DNA from: Dipetalonema caudispina
Taxonomy: Eukaryota; Nematoda; Chromadorea; Rhabditida; Onchocercidae
Length of the DNA: 64,000 nucleotides
Assembly (NCBI GenBank): GCA_013365325.1
Contig: JABVXV010000108.1
Span: forward strand, 121,958 to 185,957
Direction of reading: 5' to 3'
A model generated the notes under the pieces. The model saw only the letters and a program-made list of their open reading frames with translations. It did not search any database and had not been told where the DNA came from. The position numbers and the translations under genes were made by a program. Below, one piece after another: positions 13,401 through 26,583 of the stretch (within the stretch, counting starts at the first letter, position 1; every line of letters starts with the position of its first letter).

Positions 13401-15786
13401 AGTTACCCAGGAATAAACAACTTGATGAAATCAAAGCAAACTTATCTTATACTGATCATGTACTTCATGTTTCCAGGTTAGCGATGGATCTTTTCATTCT
13501 TATCGGTCATTTAATACATTCCTTGCCTTTTTGTTTTCACTTACAATTTTAATTTAAGGAACAATTTGAATTTTAAAGACACCACAAAATAGCCATAATA
13601 GCTTAATTTATATCAAGATATTACTTTTTTCCCAATAATAATGGCTAATGTATGAATATAAACGTAGTAAACCCTCTGATGTAACATAATTATCCAAAAA
13701 ATAAATATTTTTGTCAAATCAATTTTAAATATTTGAATCAAGTGATAAAATTTTGTGAAGAAATGAAGATTGTGATGATATTGAATTTAACTTCATTTTT
13801 TCTAAATTTCTCTTAAAAGCCTTCCATTTTAAGTTAGTTTGTATTATTTCCTAAATATCAGCAGCAATTTTTGTACCATTCTGCGCTGAGCATTTATATA
13901 ATTATTACTTATTTCTTCAAACTTAGCATACGATTCTCATAAATAAAAGCATAATCTTTTGACGGATCATTCCAAATCTAAATAATCTGATTTACAAATT
14001 CTTCTATCTCTTTATTGTTTTGTTGGCCCAATTTAAAAACAAATATTTTTGGGAAAATACTGAAAAAGGAATAACGATGATCATTACTTAAGAAATAAGT
14101 GTTTTCTGTGAATTTCTATTTTAAATCCCTTTAGTTCCTTTAAATCAAATAATGTTGCTTCAAATCTAATAAATGTACCAGTAGAAAACAAGAAATCGAA
14201 TAAATTGACATTTCAAAGGATGGCGGACAGAATTTTATAATGGAACCATTTAATTCCGTTTCAATTTGTATTCTGAAATGAACATATATGTAATACGTTA
14301 TAACTGTTGCATCTTACATTGTGCTTCTTCACATAATAATTGTCTTCAGAGTGTTTCTTATCTGTCTTGAAGAGAACTGACTGATAATATTTATCTGATT
14401 GCACTGATAACAATTATCTGATTGCTTCTGATTACTTCACAAGAAAAATCAACATTTGAAATAGATATTCTGAGACCGAAAAATAACTCATTCACCTAAA
14501 ACATTAAATTTTTGAAACAACAACGAAAATGTCGTAAAATTGATTTATAAATTGCAACTTCATTTTTTAGCAAGGCATAAAGCAAAGCTTTTAATAACTA
14601 TCTAAATCATTGTCTCAGTGATATACTTTTTAATTCATCTCATATCTTCTGGCTTTTCTAACTAATTAATTCAGAAAGTTGAATAAGTAGGTCAGTAATT
14701 GCATTGCAAGCTAAAATAAGATCTTAATTGATAGCAAAAAATCATTGTATTTTAAGAGAATATCTTCGTTAAAAGCATTTTTTGGGAAAAAAGCTCACTC
14801 ACAGCTTCATTTATTTCTTTTTCACAGAGCTTTTTGCAGGTATTTTATATCTTCGATTCACCTATTTTACCATAGAATTAACTTGTTTTCATTAAATTCA
14901 TTTATCTTTCTACTTTTTTATCAAAAAAAAACGTTCTTGGATAGAATAAGGAAATTTGCTGGAACTACATTTGTCAATTTATTTTCTCACCCAAATTTTA
15001 CTAACATTTGAGGATTTTGTAATTTTTTGAGATGAATGAATTTTGAAGTATCAAATCTTTCGCCCATAATATGAAGGATAGCTGATTGTTTGGTGTTAAT
15101 TATTTAGTTAAATTAAGTCATTTTATTAATTTCCATCACACTTTTTTGAACAAATATATACATACATATCAATGCATGACACTCATTTTAAATGTATACA
15201 TTCTTTGATTTGAAATATAAACAAAATAGCTTAATGAATTCTTAAACAACAATTGAAATCATTGCATTATTCTTATGTATCAGAAGAAGATCGTAACACA
15301 CTCACATCCCATTGAAGATTTCTGAAAAATGGCTTATTCAAACACCTGAACATAAAAATATTTGGCGTAAAAGAAATAAAAGCTCAATTCTGGATTTGAG
15401 ATGATGAAAATTATCCAAAAAAAGATAGTGAGATGCCAGAAATCAATTAGAACAAGTGTTCAGTATGATTATGCAATGATGAAATTTGAAATTGGTTTAA
15501 GGATTTTAATTCGAAGACACTATAGAAATGGTTTTAAAGTGAACAATTATCAAGTGAGGTATTCTGCTATTATTATCAAATATACAATAATTAAAACTTC
15601 AAAAATTAGACTCAGTAGCGTCGTCGTCAGTTGTAAATAATTTGTATGGTGGGCGCAGATCACTAACTTTTATTTCAATAATGGCAGATTGTGGTTCAGA
15701 TACAGCGAGGCTGTTAAAAACTACCGAAAAACTGAATTTTAAATTGAAATCAGAATAAGAATAAACATTTGTAGTATAATTCTACT

Positions 15787-17895
15787 TCAATATAACGATG
15801 AGGACAATGAATTATATCCTGATGATGATTGTGATGATACGCGTTCACGCCACGGGATATATTTTTGAATAGTTGTCTTCAGCAAATTCAGATCAGTGGA
15901 TTCGATAGAATCTCCGCGGAAATCTTCCAGGGAATCCCGCCTTGAGCTAGTGGCACTGCTACTGTTGCATCCTTCAGCAATGGATGCAGATGACAAATCT
16001 GCTTCAATTCCAATATCGTCTTCTACATTATCCCAAGTCATTTCTTCCTTCCACCAATGTTCCGCAATTGTTCCGGCTAGATATTTTTGATACATAGCAT
16101 CTAGTAGATCTGATTGGTTACGTGTGAAATAGTTCTTCCAATCTCCGCTTCCACCTTTCCGGATGAAAATGTTCTGCCGTCTAAAAATATCAAGTGAGAT
16201 GCGGAACAATTAATAGCAATGGAACGAATGCTTGCTTCACTTTTTTAGATAGTACAACAAATCACCAAATTACTTTTCTCATCTTGATTAATTGATGTCA
16301 AAAAGATAATGTCTCACAAGTCTGTACTTCTTTTACAGCATCGACATATTGCCAAAAAGAAGTAATCAATCAAATCGCACATGGTACTTTTTTATCACCC
16401 TCAATCGATTCCATTTTAAATAATCAATCTTTTAACTCTTCTTTTAACTACTCTTTTTTTTTAAAAAAAATGACGTGAATTTTAAAAACGGCCGTTGAAC
16501 TGCAGCAAATCCTTCATGTCATTTTTATCGAACTGGCGGTCATTTATCAAAAATACTGAAATATCCGGAACTTCTCTTGCTATATGTGCGATAGTAGAAG
16601 AAGAGTATCATTTTTGGATATGGGTAATCGTAAACTAATACGTAAACTTATGACAACCTTCGGAGATTTTGAAAGTTGCCTGAAGTATAATTGGAAAGTT
16701 AATGAAAAATTTACAGATTATTTTCTGGGAACCATCGCCACTGATCCTTCTTCATAGATCTGATCGTACTGTTTGCTACAATTTGACTTAGTACAGCTTC
16801 ATCCCGAACATATTTTGCAGCTTTACCGCCCAAAAATTCGCCAATCCTAACAACAGCTTGCCGTAAATCAGCACACATGTCCTCGTATTTCAAAAACAGC
16901 AGATTTTCATCGCTAATATGTGGAAGCCAACTGAGCAGGTAATCGAAATAATTTCCGAATGCGATATTTCTCGTCAAGAAAAGTTCGAAAAAAGCGGAAA
17001 AGTCACCATGCTCGTAATTGTAAATTTTGAAGTTGCGGTTGTGGAAAAAGTAGCTGAAACAACTTCAAATCCTTAGTTTGAAATTTGAGAAAAAAAATTT
17101 CATTCAGCTACTAATTTTGCAAAGTTTTTGAAATTGTCAAGCTAGGATCTAACCTTGTAAGACAATCTTTTGGATTTCGAACGGCAAGAATATATTTGGC
17201 ATTGCTGTTTTTTGGTACATTGTACCATGTGAAATGTGTTTTCAATAGTCGTGGAGAGTTTAAATTATCTGCAAATCTTGCACCCATTCGTTCAATCATT
17301 GGACTTGTTATACATAGTTCTGAAATTGGCCTGATTAAGAATAGGCTCATTTGGCTATAAACGAGGAAGAAATGAAATGTAATACACTTGCCTTGTCCTA
17401 CTTGTGGTCCGTAATTATCAGTGAGCAGTTGTGAGCAAATATGTTGTATCCACGTGGTGCCACACTTAGGGTAAGTGCACACAAAGATGTCACTATCACG
17501 TGGTGTCATAGTTTTTGCACTTCTGCAAAGAAAAAAAAAGTCGAACTGATCCAGTCCTTTAAATTTCTTCAAAGATTAATCTATTTTCAAGAAAATATAT
17601 TTAAATAAGTATTGCACCAGAAACACATATTTCAGATATTTAGGAATTACCAAAAATAAATGTTTTTTTTTTTTTTTTTTTTTTTTAAATTATACCTTAG
17701 AAATTCAGGTTTGAATATCGGTGGCCAAATTTCGTTATCAATGCAGGATTGCTTAGGTTGGCCTTCCAGTTGAAAAATGAATGCATTTTTATGTGCTTCC
17801 AGACTACAGGATGCAGAAGTTGGTAAATGTTTAGCTGTGGGTAAGTCGGTACCTTCGATTTTCAATTTACAATTATGCTTACTTGTCGGAGCCAT
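15787..17895 (-). CDS. ssu-1: Cytosolic PAPS-dependent sulfotransferase (SULT family), SSU-1-like
   Basis: Transfers sulfate from PAPS to hydroxyls of small molecules in the cytosol. Exons (minus order): 17696-17895, 17392-17522, 17154-17319, 16715-17053, 15787-16180; 409 residues, all phases consistent. The 5'-phosphosulfate loop TYPKCGTTW is at 83-91, the catalytic-type His139 in LLKTHF, the 3'-phosphate site [10 protein letters not shown] around 157-166, and the C-terminal PAPS element [10 protein letters not shown] at 286-295. Start is the ATG at 17895. The intron after exon 2 begins GCAAGT rather than GT, the only placement found that keeps frame. A Ser-rich tail of about 80 residues follows the catalytic fold, making it longer than vertebrate SULTs (about 290). 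C. elegans ssu-1, its single cytosolic sulfotransferase, is expressed in ASJ sensory neurons; orthology is inferred. Confidence 0.87.
17663..17686. repeat. Poly(T) tract in sulfotransferase intron 1
   Basis: T24 on the plus strand (A24 in the sense direction), ten bases downstream of the exon 1 donor. Homopolymers of this length are unstable and prone to sequencing-length error. Confidence 0.85.
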
Positions 17896-18084
17896 TTGAT
17901 GAAAAGGATATTGTCACGTTTTTGTAACACGCTAAAAACGATAGCACTGTACTGCTAAGTATTAGTAATAGTAGTATCAGTGATAATAATGATGACGGTA
18001 ATAATGATAGCAGTATGTAAACTTGTTGGTTAAAGTTTGCTGTCGAATTGTACCGGGGTTGCATGTCATTTAAATATATTTAGT

Positions 18085-18250
18085 GGAGACGGAAACCCTC
18101 AAATGTTGCCCCAGGAATGTGTGACGCCCACAAACAAACGTCCGATAACGCCGCCCATCGTAGAGGAACTTCTCCTTGTTGCACCATGTGCCCCGGCGAC
18201 TTGATTCTTCCTCCCACGCTAACGACAACTGTGATGGTTGTTGGGAAATT
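18085..18250. promoter_or_regulatory. GC- and CpG-enriched block upstream of ssu-1
   Basis: Roughly half G+C by eye, with about ten CpG dinucleotides, in strongly AT-rich surroundings. It lies about 190-355 bases upstream of the sulfotransferase ATG, a plausible promoter or 5' UTR position. No specific factor site was identified. An open frame on the minus strand (18080-18325) overlaps it but resembles no family. A non-coding or untranslated exon is possible. Confidence 0.3.
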
Positions 18251-21200
18251 TTTTCTTGATTGAAACTTCATAAACAACCAAAGGAAGAGCGTGTGGGAGA
18301 GTGTCACAAATACATCAATTGACACGTTTATTTTAAGTAATTTCGAGAAATTACTTTAATCATAACAAAAAATGTTTAATTTACATTGGAATTTTAGTTC
18401 AATCATTCACATTGACTTGTTCAATATTTGAAAAATTTTTCACTATGACAGCCATATAATGTGATAAAGTTGCCTGTGATTAAATATTTTTCAACTGATA
18501 AGAACGACAGGTAGGTACTCTGATGAATAATTTCAAAAAAAAAAAAAGAAAAATTTTACCAAACAATGAGTAGTTAACAATTAAGCTTAATTACTATGAT
18601 TAATTCCTTAACAATATACCATTTTCTTAATACGAAGATCTTTGCCAACAATCAAACTATTTTCTTTTATTTAACCAATAGTTGAACCATAAATAATTCA
18701 AATGAATTAATTCTTGCTTGCAAGAATGATACAACGTTTATTTGTAATGAAATGCCATTTTATCAGTTGCTAAATTTTAGACGGAACGCTTCTTTGCTTC
18801 AAATCGCCGTTCTCATTTCTCTTTTCTATTTCTATCATTTTGACCATTCGAAAATGGTTATTGAAATTTTTGAACAGTTTCATGAAAGATAAACAAAATC
18901 CATCCTATTCTTGCATCATTGCTTACAATCAGAAAGACGATCATTAGTAAATAATGGATGCTAAATGAATGAGAAGTAGGACAATATCACTCCCTCATTA
19001 TTTTACCATAAATAATTATGCTTCAGAATCGTTACAGCAGTAAAGAAATCAATTCTCTTAAAGTAAGATCGAAATAATCAAATATTACTTCATAAATTAC
19101 TAAAAGGATTTATTTGATCATTCTATTATTCCACTACAAAAATTCTAAAAAACTTTGATGGGACAATGATAATAATGATGACGCTGTAAAATCAATCTGC
19201 AGTGTCGCAAAGTTTGCAGTTGAGAAGAAAACAAGAAGCTATAAGAATGAAGCCAAGGTGGAACAACTGGACAAGTAGAGAGTGTGCTGAGCTTACTAAT
19301 TATAGCTCTTCTAATTATTTAATCATGCAATATCTGTAACTCATTCTGAAATTTGCTGCTGAAAGGCAAATAAAAATTTATCAGAATGTTCACTTTTTTC
19401 TGCATTTTCAAATTTTTTGAAACATATCCGCAAATAGTACAATAGCATTTTAATGCTTAATTATGCGTAATATTCAAATGAGATCTTTCAATCTATCTGT
19501 TCCCACTATTTATCACAATACTGAAAGTGATTGATATATGTGAGAACTGATTTACATGCAAAAAAAAGTGCTGAAAAAAGCCAAAAAAAAAGTGTTGAAA
19601 TGTTTTGTCAAATGCAACAAATTCTAAATTACTGACAATTAATTGGCCGCGAAAAACATTATTTAAATGGTGAGCCATGTAGCCCATGTTTAGAAGTTTC
19701 TTCTACGTATCATTTTTCTTATCACAAATTCTCATACAATGGCAGATGATTTTTTTATCGTTTTACTGTTTAAAACTGTTTTGTTAAATCAATTTTGGAC
19801 TGTAAATTTCTAAAACAAATGCTAAAGAGCTTTGCTTATTCATTTTCCTATAGAAGGATAGGGTTAGAAGGTCACGTAAGGATCAAACAAAATAATGAAG
19901 TACATAGACAAGTTTAGCATAGTAGTTTTTCTTCTTTATTTCTGATTTTCGATTTAATATTCATGTATTAATTTAATATTTATATATTATACTTCGTTTC
20001 TTTTGCTTTCACAATAAAAAAAAAGAGGCTGTCGGAATATTATACAGTCCCAGGAATATGTTTTCTTTTTTTTAAGGAAGCGTTTATCCACAAGATTGAT
20101 TTTTAAATTTTTTCGAAACATTCCTCGAAGTGCAAAATGGCACGTTTGTTGGTAATGACACGATTGGTATGATGTGAGATGGTGATGAAGAAAAAAGAAA
20201 GAAAAACTAAATGCAATTTTACATTTCATTTAAAATCTTATTTGAAATTTTCCTAAAATCTCATTTCATTTTCATTTTGCACATGTTCACTTCGATCATC
20301 CATTTATCCCATCGTATCGTGGATGACGTATCAACAACGATTGATTGCAGCTTTTATTGTGTATTAGTTGATTTTTTTGAATTTTTTACTTCTTGATTAC
20401 TCCTTCTTCTTCATCGTCTTTGTTAAGTTTCGGTTCCCATCGTAAAATAACTGATCACGCAGGTATCAACCATACTAGTCATTTGGCTGATGAACTTTCA
20501 TTCAAAAAATTCATGATATAATAATTACGATACAACAGCAGGATTCTGAATATCTAATTAATGATCTTTGTACCATTATTTTAGCTATTCCATGGCTTTG
20601 TTATCAGCATCTGTGGTACTCTGTAATTCTGATAAAAGTAAATTCGGGCAAGCCAAAAGTATTGATAAACGGAAAAGCTAGCGATCATGTTATTAGAAGG
20701 TAAAAACGACAAAACATGTAGCGGAAAGGAGTTGAGATGTTAACAAATTATAATCACATGCAATGATTTGAAAATTGTTCCGGAAATCGTAGAAATCACT
20801 TGACCCCATTTAAACATTGCAACTGATTAATGTTGCTTGTTTGGTCTTAAATTAATAAGTCAATCACCGGAAGTGTTTCGAGCTCATTTTTACCTTCTCG
20901 TCATTTTTCTAACTGAAATAATTCCTTATTTAAATTGTGCTTGCAAAAGGATTCCCATTCAGGATTTAACGAAACAATCAATATACTGTATGCAAATGCC
21001 TACAGAAATTTTCAGGAGAAATATCAGTACAAAATTCTGCTTTCTGTACATACTGGTACTTCCTAGGTTGCTGAATAAAGTTGTCGGCCAGCCAGATGTT
21101 ACAACGGATCGCGATTCTTCCAATCAATGATCTCATGACTTTTATTACAATCGCTATTGTTGATATTTTAAAATATTATCATTATTGCAAATGATGTGTT

Positions 21201-22519
21201 TACCAAAATTAAGAGAAAGTGTCATATGAAACAAGCAGGAATTTTACTGGAAACCAGTTGGAGAAAACCATACAGATTGCTGTGAATATGAATGTGTCTC
21301 AATGCAAAATGAAATTGAATTCGGGATTACTTCAATCTCACTTACCTCATTGGTCAGCAATACACTTCTCACGTGGACAATTGCACTTAGCAAACCATTA
21401 TCAGCAAATAAATATGATACGAGTGATAATGTTAAAGATATCAGCAAATGTTCATGATATGAGGGAAGCTGGAGAAGGTTAGTGCGGGAAATGTGTCGAT
21501 CACATCAATATCCTATTTGCGATTTAGGAGTAAAGCAGTGAAGACGGATTTGAAATGAAAGTTGAAAACACTTGATCGGATCATACAAACAATGATTTAA
21601 CATAACAGATCAGAAATTTTCATCCTTTTGTCTTTCTTTTATCCTTCACTTTGCCCTTCTTTTTTGTTTTTGCAACAAAATTCTACAACTATTCCTGCAG
21701 TTTTTAATCTTGGATCCAATGATTCAAAAGAGTTGAAATTTTTCGAAAGTAAAATTCTTTAAAATCAAAATCCCTTTGCTTAGGAAACAACTTTTCAAGA
21801 GTGATATAATGATGAAATACAAAGGAAGTCCCATACGGGTAGCTGATAGATAGCAGCAGTACCATCTGATAATTTCGATCATTTCATTATAATTAATTAA
21901 TCGTCCGCGTTGTTGCTTCTATGAAGGAAGATTTTGCGATTTTGATTAAAGTTCACCCATAACATTTATTGAATGTGCGTGAGTGATATTCTAAATTAAT
22001 TTATAGCATCTTCGAGTTGTTTCAGTTTTCAGGAAGACTGAGGGAGAGAATGTTAATTTCCATTAAACGTTGAAAAATGTCTCCTATTGTTGTAGAATGT
22101 GAAAGTAGCTTGTTATAAAAATGACATCATTGTCGTCATAGTTGTACCAAACGTCGAATCATTTGAGAATGTTTACAATAATGAAATCATTCTTCAACGA
22201 TTTGACCTTTGGTACAAGTATGATAATGATAAAAGTTCGCCCAATCTTCAGGAAACATCCCCACTTACACTCATTCATTTGTCATTTCATTGTTATCGAG
22301 TAGTTCCAATAACGATCGTGATACGTTTGATGCATTCCCAGCCAGTTCAATGAAATATTTCATCAGACTGAGAAATATTTAGTCTTAGCCCCCATAGACA
22401 AACGACACTTTTCAAGCCACGTGGTTGTCAATTCGGGAATTCTGCCAACAAATATTGAATTTTTTTTACATTAGGAAAAGAACTCTTAAACAGAAAGAAA
22501 CTGTGCAAGTACACATAGA

Positions 22520-22600
22520 AACACACCACATACACACACACACACATACACACATATTTACACATGCCCACATACATACATACATTCACATGCACATATA
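22520..22600. repeat. CA / TACA microsatellite
   Basis: Alternating CA dinucleotides followed by CATA/CACA-type tetranucleotide units. Simple-sequence repeat in intergenic DNA. Confidence 0.85.
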
Positions 22601-23449
22601 CGGCAGTTATCAACAAACTGATAATCGGATGGATCAGGGAGTGAAATATATTGATAATGTGATAAGAACTTTAAACACAACAAAAGTGGAATCTTCTCAT
22701 CTAAATGTGGAATGGATTGGGTAAAATTGTGGAAAATGAGTTTGGATATTTTCTCCATATTCTGTTTCTTTTTTATTGACAACAATAACAACAATGTTAT
22801 GATAAGATATAAAGTATTATAAGTATTACCTTAGATTCATCGGGAAGATTTACTTGAAACTCATTGTCGAGAAAGTCAATCTGAGTAAGAATAATGCTGC
22901 CATTAGTGCATATTTCTCAAAAGCTATCAAAACTATCATCTATCGTGAGATGAAAACCTGGTTGAGAAATACGATGACACTTCTAGCCTATTAATATAAA
23001 TGTTAAGAAATAAGCCAGATGATATCAAAAGTGTTGAAAACATGGAAGAAAGGGATTGACAATTAAAAGTGTTAATTTAAGAATGGTCAGTTTCGTGATG
23101 ATCTGTACCGCAAATGACATTTTATTGGAATTCTAAGTGAATTTGAATTTGATTTTGGTGTTACAGGGCCATGACATTCATAATAATGATTACCGAAAAA
23201 ATTGTTGCTTAGGAAAATCTTTTTCAGGTTGCGATGATATAATTGTAAAATTATCAGTTTGATGTATAATAGAATATTTATTACTGGAAATGACAAGATT
23301 TTAACGAAATTTCTCGAAACTGTGAAGACGAATGGATGAATTCCTTAGTACATTACATTCACCAATTTCAAAAAATTTAATATACCACTTCAGTTCTTGC
23401 ACACTACGGATTTCCTGATCTTTTTATTAACTAATTAAAAACACAATAA

Positions 23450-24330
23450 ATTTGTTCCTTCTTATTTATCTTTATTAATTATTTCTATTAATGCACAAAA
23501 TTTGTTGTTGAACTGCATTTAATAGAGAATGATGAAAGAGTAGTACGCTATTTATGATGCATCACCGTACACTCCGATTGCATCACTTTTCGTCATTCAA
23601 TAATCAGGAAAAAAAATAAGGAAAGAGATTAAAATTTCAGCTGTGTCTTGCTGATCGTATTTGTGTGTAAACAAATCTCTTGGCAGTCAATTGATCAATT
23701 ATTCATGCAGTCAGTCGATCAGTCATTCATTCAATCGGTCATTTCATTGATAATTGTATTTGTCGTTCAAAATTCAAAGAAACATCATCTGCAAAGATAA
23801 ATTTATTGTCATATCCATGATATTCCGTCGTAGAAGGCAGAATTATCTTTCTCCCATAAGCACTGTGGATTACCGGATACTCCATCGAGGATATCCTGGT
23901 AATCTATCTTTGAGGGAATGTTGTGAATTATTTGAAGCAGAGAGAAGATTATTTTTGTTTATGCTTGAATTTATGCATATATCAGAATTCGCATAATAAT
24001 ACGCTTGGATAGAGTATCATGGATACAATAATAAACCATCTAATTATCAGTGAATGAAAGACTAAACGAATGATTGATTGACTGACTGGCTAAGTAATTG
24101 ATCAATTGACCGCTAAAAGATTTGTTTACACAAAAATACGATCAGCAAGATACAGCTGAAATTTAAATCCTTTTTTTTTCTGATAATTGGATGACGAAAA
24201 GTGATGCAATACGAGTGTACAATGGTACGTCATAAATAACGTACGATTCTTTCATTCTCCTCTGTTGAATGCATCTCAACAACAATTGTACATCTGGCAT
24301 TAATCAAATAAAGGTGAAGAAGGAAGGGAT
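23450..24330. mobile_element. About 880-bp imperfect inverted repeat, foldback or MITE-like
   Basis: A left arm (about 23450-23755) and a right arm (about 24042-24330) are reverse complements over about 290-305 bases with small indels. Exact matching blocks include a 20-mer (23577-23596 against 24191-24210), TCTTGCTGATCGTATTT (23647-23663 against 24134-24150), GTCAATTGATCAATT (23686-23700 against 24096-24110) and AATTATC-type inner ends (23755 against 24042). The spacer of about 286 bases has an 80-codon open frame (23754-23996) without a known domain. No transposase is visible. Long terminal inverted repeats around a short non-coding core are typical of foldback or MITE-type elements; target-site duplications were not established. 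The alternative is a divergent inverted duplication. Confidence 0.6.
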
Positions 24331-26537
24331 AGAAAGCATCTTATTTGACCCTAAATTTAAATTTAAATCGTAGAGAACCTGTTTTATTTCTAAGCTAAAT
24401 GGATTTTGATTGAATGAAAAATTTCTAAATATATGATTGAAACGATATGTGATAGTTTTTATTACGCAAAGCAAGCATAACCGAATCGTCGGGATATTTT
24501 GAACTTAGCAGTGCATCCAGTGCAAATCCAAAAGATCTTGACTGACTGTATCATCAGCAGTAACGCCAGCAAAAGGTAAAACTTTACCTGCAAACAGATC
24601 GGATCAATCTTCAAAACGAAATCAATGAATTAAAAAATCCTCTATTTCTCCAATCTAAAGACTTTCTTTTTAGCACATTTGAGTTGTTGAACACTCATAC
24701 ATTCACATTTAATGAAACCAGCATTAGTTTATCAACATAAATTCTATAATTACACTTTTAAAGAATTATGAGGAACTAATTTACAATGAACTGTTATTTT
24801 CTTGAAAAAGACGGCAATAAAATCAACTTCAAACTATTGTGAAGCAATGTTGAAAGATGATATTATTGGTGTATTCTAACAACTTTGCTCTGAGCAACTT
24901 GGAAAAGTGAAATGTGAAGAGAAGAAACGTATATAGTCAATGGAGAAAATCAACGATGAACCGACTGATAAAAACATTCATTGAAATGCTAACAATAAAA
25001 TATCAATTGTTTGTCAAATTTTAGCAACAAATTTTCTTCCTAAATGGATAATTAATACATTAGCTGCTCTTCAAATTATTATCTTATCATATACTTTCTT
25101 TTTGTTGATAATTTGGACAAAGATCCAGCTAATAAAGTATATGTTAGATTTATTAAGCGAATTGCAGAGATGTTAAATTTAAAGTTGATGAATTTAACTT
25201 ATGCATAAGTCATAGCCATTGCAAAGTTGTAGAAACTTTTAGAATGTATGCGTGCTTACGTAGTAGAATTAGGTTAAATGGAAAAATCTCTCCAATCTTT
25301 CGAGCTTTATCGAAAGGGTAAATACAACACCACACCACCGTGTCCTGTATCTTTACTTGTAAGGGTTACCTAAAACAATAGTGCTAATTCGAAAGAATGA
25401 CCACGGTAATCTTAAAAATTAATTATTTATTTTGGAAACAATATCTCAAATGTGAGAATTCGATAAAAATTAGACCTCAAAAAAACACTATTTAGTGATC
25501 ATTTTAATGATTCTTGAGGGATGCCTCACTGAAAAGAACATTCTGAAACTCAAACTGAATACGCAGCTGATTCATTAAGTTTCATTCTGACAAATAAGAA
25601 ATAGAAAACAGCATTTAAATTTAATATTCTTTATGTGCTAAAGAATTTTACCAATCAAGAAAATCGAACAGAAAAAAGAAAGGCAGTTAATTATAACATT
25701 CAAACGGTACCACACAATATTTCTTTTACATCACTTCTTCAATAATTTTCAACAGATCATATTGTTCATGTGACAATAATAAATGTAAAAAGTTGTAGCA
25801 TTACAACATTATACTGTTTAGACTAAATGAGTGTAGACAGTAAAATAAATTGTGAGAAAAAATCACCTGATTAAACAAATTTCTCGCTGAGAAAATTTTC
25901 TTTTAAAACGAGAATGTCAAATTATGTAAGCCGGTATTTCAAATTCTCAAAGGATTTATGGTTCAATTTGCTTATCACAAACTTTTGCCGTCTTTGTAGT
26001 TACTTTTCCAAGCTAAAAGTTAATATTTACCAAATACAAAGATACACTTCATGTTATTCTCTAAATTTTAAAGCCATAGCACATTTTCAAATTTTATTTC
26101 CTTCACAGGTATTTTTATGCTGTAACTTTTCAATCAGCAAAAACAGCCTAAAGTTACATTTCTTAAGCTGGCCTAAGACATTTAGACAGAGAAAGATAGA
26201 ATGATTGTAAAATTATATACTTGCACAAGCAGTATATTATTAAATGGAAATGTATAGATTGACTAAATGATACAGAAACTGATCACATCATTTCAACTTT
26301 GAACAGAAAGTATCAAAGGATAAAGAGTGATGAAATTCTTTGAAGCAAAAAGTGAATATGCAATATTCTGTTAAGATCGTATATTTTGGATTAAGATTAT
26401 AGGCTTTAAGAAGTAACTATTAGACATAAACATCGTCTCATGCAGTTATTAGAGGAACAGGATTGTTAAGAATTAGAGAAGAATTTATATTGGTAGAGAT
26501 AGGAAGAATTTTAAACCATTAGTACTGAAAATTATTT

Positions 26538-26543
26538 TTTATT
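26538..26543 (-). terminator. nphp-4 poly(A) signal AATAAA
   Basis: TTTATT on the plus strand, an AATAAA on the minus strand about 40 bases after the nphp-4 stop codon. It implies a short 3' UTR. Confidence 0.6.
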
Positions 26544-26583
26544 ACACCAAAATGATTAAAATATTTTTGCAAGGTATTCGTCT

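Larger units (their letters stand above)
5990..15786. other. Large intergenic region, no gene recognised
   Basis: About 9.8 kb between the start of the G-alpha gene and the 3' end of the sulfotransferase gene. I read the open frames on both strands (for example 7936-8148, 13084-13392 minus, 14745-15011 plus). They show neither family motifs nor linked exon structure. It holds a CT-rich microsatellite at 9273-9307 and a T20 run at 13116-13135 next to a higher-complexity block. It should contain the G-alpha promoter near 5990. On the minus strand a TATATAA-like sequence lies just upstream of that ATG. Confidence 0.5.
17896..26583. other. Large intergenic region, no gene recognised
   Basis: About 8.7 kb between the sulfotransferase start and the 3' end of nphp-4, which is transcribed in the same direction. 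It contains a GC- and CpG-enriched block at about 18085-18250, a CA/TACA microsatellite at 22520-22600 and the large inverted repeat at about 23450-24330. Open frames such as 20837-21130, 21219-21482 and 25914-26204 show no recognisable domain or exon linkage. They are treated as chance frames. Confidence 0.5.

Noticed and set aside
18080..18325. Minus-strand 81-codon frame upstream of ssu-1
   Set aside because: Openness follows from the GC-rich block. It is in a different frame from the sulfotransferase start and resembles no protein family.
23754..23996. 80-codon frame in the core of the large inverted repeat as a transposase
   Set aside because: Too short, with no DDE/DDD-type motif or other transposase signature.
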